Positions 6,490 to 8,779 of a stretch of DNA of 8,779 nt are shown here, one piece after another; position 1 is the first letter of the stretch, and every line of letters starts with the position of its first letter. A program made the translations under genes and the position numbers. Source of the DNA: Saprospiraceae bacterium (GTDB lineage: Bacteria > Bacteroidota > Bacteroidia > Chitinophagales > Saprospiraceae); NCBI GenBank assembly GCA_013001805.1, contig JABDLW010000681.1, positions 1 to 8,779 of the forward strand, written 5' to 3'. The notes below the pieces were generated by a model. That model searched no databases. It was not told the origin of the DNA and worked only from the letters and a program-made list of their open reading frames with translations.

Positions 6490-6876
6490 ATGAAATTGAG
6501 GCTTAAAGAAAATACAATTCGGATAAGATTATCTATTGACGAAGTAAACTTGCTGGTTGTAGAGGGACAGGTTGCGGGGAGAACCTTTCTCAGTGCAAAA
6601 AATTACTTAGAGTATTCACTGAGACTGGCCAAATCCCTGGGACTAACTTACCTCGATCAGCATCTCATTCTCGAGTTACCTCGCGAAACATTAAAGGATT
6701 GGAATTTAAACCAAACTGTGGGCTTTAACTGGAAGATACCTATTGACGAGAGCACTGAAGAAATTCAGATAACACTTGAGAAAGATTTTAAGTGCCTGAC
6801 CATCCGCGAGGGAGAGGATGAATCCAATCTCTACGATCATCCCGACCCATCCCAACATAAGCTTTCATCTACATGA
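6490..6876 (+). CDS. DUF7009-like protein coupled to fdhD
   Basis: This 128-residue soluble protein resembles the DUF7009 family of Bacteroidota; the match is from memory of its two conserved ends. The N-terminus has MKLRLKENTIRIRLSIDEV and a following short helix-strand region. The C-terminus has ITLEKDFKCLTIREGEDES, which in the family is the invariant EKDF-C-L--R-GEDE block. Start 6490 (ATG) is chosen because the family motif starts there; the open frame reaches back to a TTG at 6403, but those 29 residues are low-complexity and look non-coding. It has no signal peptide or membrane segment. Its stop overlaps the fdhD start in an ATGA junction, so the two are translationally coupled. This suggests, but does not prove, a role in molybdoenzyme maturation. 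One Cys (in DFKCL) is conserved in the family as I remember it. Confidence 0.75.
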   Translation: MKLRLKENTIRIRLSIDEVNLLVVEGQVAGRTFLSAKNYLEYSLRLAKSLGLTYLDQHLILELPRETLKDWNLNQTVGFNWKIPIDESTEEIQITLEKDFKCLTIREGEDESNLYDHPDPSQHKLSST

Positions 6877-7703
6877 AATCCAGAGAAAATCACAGGATAA
6901 AGAAATATGACGATGGCAGGTTTACGGAAATACCGGATCCGGTAAGTGTCGAGGCCCCACTTCAAATATCCTTGCGACACGGTAAGTTTGGACAACGTAG
7001 TACCGTCAAACTGGCCATGACTATGCGTACTCCGGGACAAGACGATTTGCTGGCATCGGGATATTTATTCACAGAAAACCTTATTCAGCATAGAAACGAT
7101 ATCGTACAAATGCGTCACCTTTCAGACTATGAAATATTGGTCGAATTAAGTGAAAATGTAACTGTGGATTTGACCAGTCAAGCGCGAAACACTTACGTTA
7201 ATTCGAGTTGTGGCATTTGTGGTAAAAGCGAATTAACCGAAATTAATGCGACCATCCCATATCTGCTCACTCCTGGCCTTCCACAGATTACTTCCGCAGA
7301 GGTTTGTCAATGGCCTGGTTTATTGGATGAGGCACAACTGGAATTTAGGGAAACCGGGGGAACTCACGCAGCGGCTCTCATTCGAAAACACGCGGTCATT
7401 AACGTACAGGAAGATGTCGGCAGACACAATGCTCTTGATAAGCTTTTGGGATTTGCTCTACAGAACCTCTCATTGCCGTTATCTGACACAGCTGTTGTCG
7501 TAAGTAGCAGGGCTAGTTTTGAATTGGTTCAAAAGGCCCTGATGGCTGGCATCCCCATTCTGGCCTCTTTTGGAGCTGCCAGCAGTATGGCTATCGAGAC
7601 CGCCCTTGATAATAATATGACGCTCATTGGGTTTTTAAAACAAGCTCAATTTAATGTCTATACTCATGGGCAGAGGGTTACCATACAGCATGACAAAGGA
7701 TGA
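6873..7703 (+). CDS. fdhD: Formate dehydrogenase accessory sulfurtransferase FdhD
   Basis: This 276-residue protein belongs to the family that passes sulfur from a cysteine desulfurase to the bis-MGD molybdenum cofactor before it enters formate dehydrogenase. The sulfur-carrying CxxC is present as SSCGICGKSE (Cys113, Cys116). Other family blocks are RTPGQDDLLASGYLFTE (52-68), TGGTHAAAL (161-169), EDVGRHNALDKLLG (180-193), SSRASFELVQKA (211-222) and the C-terminal VYTHGQRV (262-269). Many relatives have RTPGHD where this has RTPGQD; E. coli lacks that His too, so it is probably tolerated. It is the second gene of an operon, overlapping the DUF7009-like gene by four bases. No formate dehydrogenase or other molybdoenzyme gene lies in the window, so its client is encoded elsewhere. 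Confidence 0.95.
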   Translation: MKSRENHRIKKYDDGRFTEIPDPVSVEAPLQISLRHGKFGQRSTVKLAMTMRTPGQDDLLASGYLFTENLIQHRNDIVQMRHLSDYEILVELSENVTVDLTSQARNTYVNSSCGICGKSELTEINATIPYLLTPGLPQITSAEVCQWPGLLDEAQLEFRETGGTHAAALIRKHAVINVQEDVGRHNALDKLLGFALQNLSLPLSDTAVVVSSRASFELVQKALMAGIPILASFGAASSMAIETALDNNMTLIGFLKQAQFNVYTHGQRVTIQHDKG

Positions 7704-7782
7704 AGGGAAGAAATAACCTCTCCATCATGTCTTGATAAAAACCGGATAATGATTGCAATGCCTTCAGCGAAGATGTACAGAC

Positions 7783-8391
7783 TTATTTGGCTGTCTTATA
7801 GCGTCTTTCCACCTCGCTCCAATTAATTACATTGAAAAAAGCCGTCACATAATCGGCTCTTCTATTCTGATAATTCAAGTAATAAGCATGCTCCCAAACG
7901 TCAAGACCCAGGATCGGTGTACCTTTTACATTTGTTACATCCATGAGGGGATTGTCCTGATTGGCCGTATTGGTCACAGCCAGTTTTCCTGATTTATCGA
8001 CCAATAACCAGGCCCATCCGGAACCAAATTGCGTAGTCGCAGCTCGGCTAAATGCATCTTTAAAATCATCAAAAGATCCAAATTTCGTATCCATTGCCGA
8101 GGCTAATTCACCTGAAGGCTTACCGCCACCATTGGGCGACATAATCTGCCAAAATAAACTGTGGTTATAAAAACCTCCACCATTATTCCGGACAGCTGCA
8201 CCATGATTGGAGACGCCTGCCAGCAGCTCCTCAATGGATCTGTCTGCCAAAGGAGTACCTTCAACAGCCGCGTTTAGATTATTTGTATATCCGGCATGAT
8301 GCTTACCGTGATGGATTTCCATGGTTTTGGCATCGATGTGGGGTTCTAGTGCATCTTTAGCATAGGGTAGTTCAGGAAGTTGAAAAGCCAT
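7783..8391 (-). CDS. sodA: Superoxide dismutase, Fe/Mn family (Mn-type features)
   Basis: This 202-residue enzyme converts superoxide to hydrogen peroxide and oxygen, probably in the cytoplasm since no signal peptide is seen. The four metal ligands are His27 (HHGKHH), His77 (YNHSLFW), Asp164 and His168 (LDVWEHAYYL). Tyr35 (HAGY) is the usual active-site gateway residue. Metal type: the second-sphere glutamine lies in the C-terminal domain (NTANQDNPL, Gln145) and a glycine-rich GGG precedes the second ligand, as in Mn or cambialistic enzymes; Fe enzymes carry that Gln in the N-terminal half. The symbol is given by that typing and could equally be sodB in local naming. Aromatic residues (FY) stand where E. 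coli MnSOD has HA before NHSLFW. It converges on fdhD, 79 bases apart, with no clear terminator. Confidence 0.95.
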   Translation of the reverse strand: MAFQLPELPYAKDALEPHIDAKTMEIHHGKHHAGYTNNLNAAVEGTPLADRSIEELLAGVSNHGAAVRNNGGGFYNHSLFWQIMSPNGGGKPSGELASAMDTKFGSFDDFKDAFSRAATTQFGSGWAWLLVDKSGKLAVTNTANQDNPLMDVTNVKGTPILGLDVWEHAYYLNYQNRRADYVTAFFNVINWSEVERRYKTAK

Positions 8392-8447
8392 ATTAAATTG
8401 TTTTTTTGATTTTTTCTAAAATTACTTGATTGCTTTAGTAACAGTGG

Positions 8448-8478
8448 TAAATATAATAATGTTCGATCGCTTCTTAAA
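8448..8478 (-). promoter_or_regulatory. Candidate promoter for superoxide dismutase
   Basis: On the minus strand, TTTA (8478-8475), 19 bases, then TATATTTA (8455-8448) differ from the Bacteroidota TTTG-N19-TAnnTTTG consensus by only the final base of each element. It lies about 57 bases upstream of the start codon. The AT-rich context raises the chance of a random match. Confidence 0.35.
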
Positions 8479-8497
8479 TAGCTCAGACATGTTGCTA

Positions 8498-8779
8498 TTA
8501 CTGTGCCTGTTTGGCAATTTGGTATAGTTGTTCAATCTGATCCTGACTATAGTAACCGGACATGCCAGCCTGAAACAGATACTCATTATCCCCTTGAATC
8601 TTCAAATGCCGGAAATCATAATTTACCAGTGTGTCAATCATCAACTCAAATACAAATCCATCCGATTCTTCCAGCATAAATTTGGAAAAATAAATGCCCT
8701 CTTCGACGGATTGCTTTAGATCTTTCATGGCTGTCTCCAGATTCTGACTACCTACTTTTGAACTAAATATCTGCAGGTC
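8498..8779 (-). CDS. Unrecognised protein, C-terminal part (gene continues past the window)
   Basis: The frame stays open from its TAA stop at 8498 to the window edge with no stop, giving at least 93 residues. The ATG at 8728 would give only 76, but the 17 codons upstream of it (reading DLQIFSSKVGSQNLETA) are protein-like, so this is more likely the 3' end of a longer gene than a complete small ORF. Visible content: an acidic, mixed alpha/beta segment with FELMIDTLVNYDFRHLKI, then GDNEYLFQAGMSGYYS and a C-terminal helix EQLYQIAKQ. There is no signal peptide, membrane helix or Cys in the visible part. I do not recognise a family. It lies upstream of the dismutase gene on the same strand, 106 bases apart, but a candidate promoter in the gap suggests separate transcription. 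Confidence 0.6.
   Translation of the reverse strand, partial: DLQIFSSKVGSQNLETAMKDLKQSVEEGIYFSKFMLEESDGFVFELMIDTLVNYDFRHLKIQGDNEYLFQAGMSGYYSQDQIEQLYQIAKQAQ

Noticed and set aside
7704..7782. Terminator between fdhD and the dismutase gene
   Set aside because: Only weak four-base stems (CTTC-AGC-GAAG) without a T-run were found.

Overview
The window looks like chromosomal DNA from a member of the Bacteroidota, probably an environmental Cytophagia- or Saprospiria-like bacterium (inferred, not proven). The reasons are exact TAnnTTTG promoter boxes (the Bacteroidota -7 element), start codons without Shine-Dalgarno sequences, a lipoprotein with tandem DUF1080 domains, a DUF7009-like protein and moderate-to-low GC. 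No insertion sequence, phage gene, CRISPR array, tRNA or rRNA was seen.

Layout. Bases 1-1073 hold no convincing protein gene. They carry four tandem copies of a ~220-250 bp non-coding unit, each ending in the same strong rho-independent terminator on the + strand; I read this as a small-RNA gene array. Next is an exported protein with a bacterial Ig-like C-terminus (1074-1781), closed by a perfect terminator. It is followed by a lipoprotein with two DUF1080 (3-keto-glycoside hydrolase family) domains (1986-3350) behind a Bacteroidota promoter box. Convergent to it are two minus-strand housekeeping genes, an M24 Xaa-Pro aminopeptidase (3392-4804) and class II fumarase fumC (4863-6257), probably co-transcribed with fumC first. 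Divergent from fumC is a two-gene + strand operon: a DUF7009-like protein (6490-6876) overlapping fdhD (6873-7703) by an ATGA junction. Convergent to fdhD is a Mn-type superoxide dismutase (7783-8391, minus), and the window ends inside an unrecognised minus-strand gene (8498 to beyond 8779).

How the genes relate. Most are separate units: fumarase (TCA cycle), proline peptidase (peptide turnover), superoxide dismutase (oxidative stress) and DUF1080 lipoprotein (envelope glycoside metabolism). The only tight coupling is DUF7009-fdhD, which suggests a shared role in molybdoenzyme maturation; no molybdoenzyme is in the window. The most unusual part is the repeat array at the left, where copies 3 and 4 differ at only a few bases and several of those differences restore base pairing in predicted stems.
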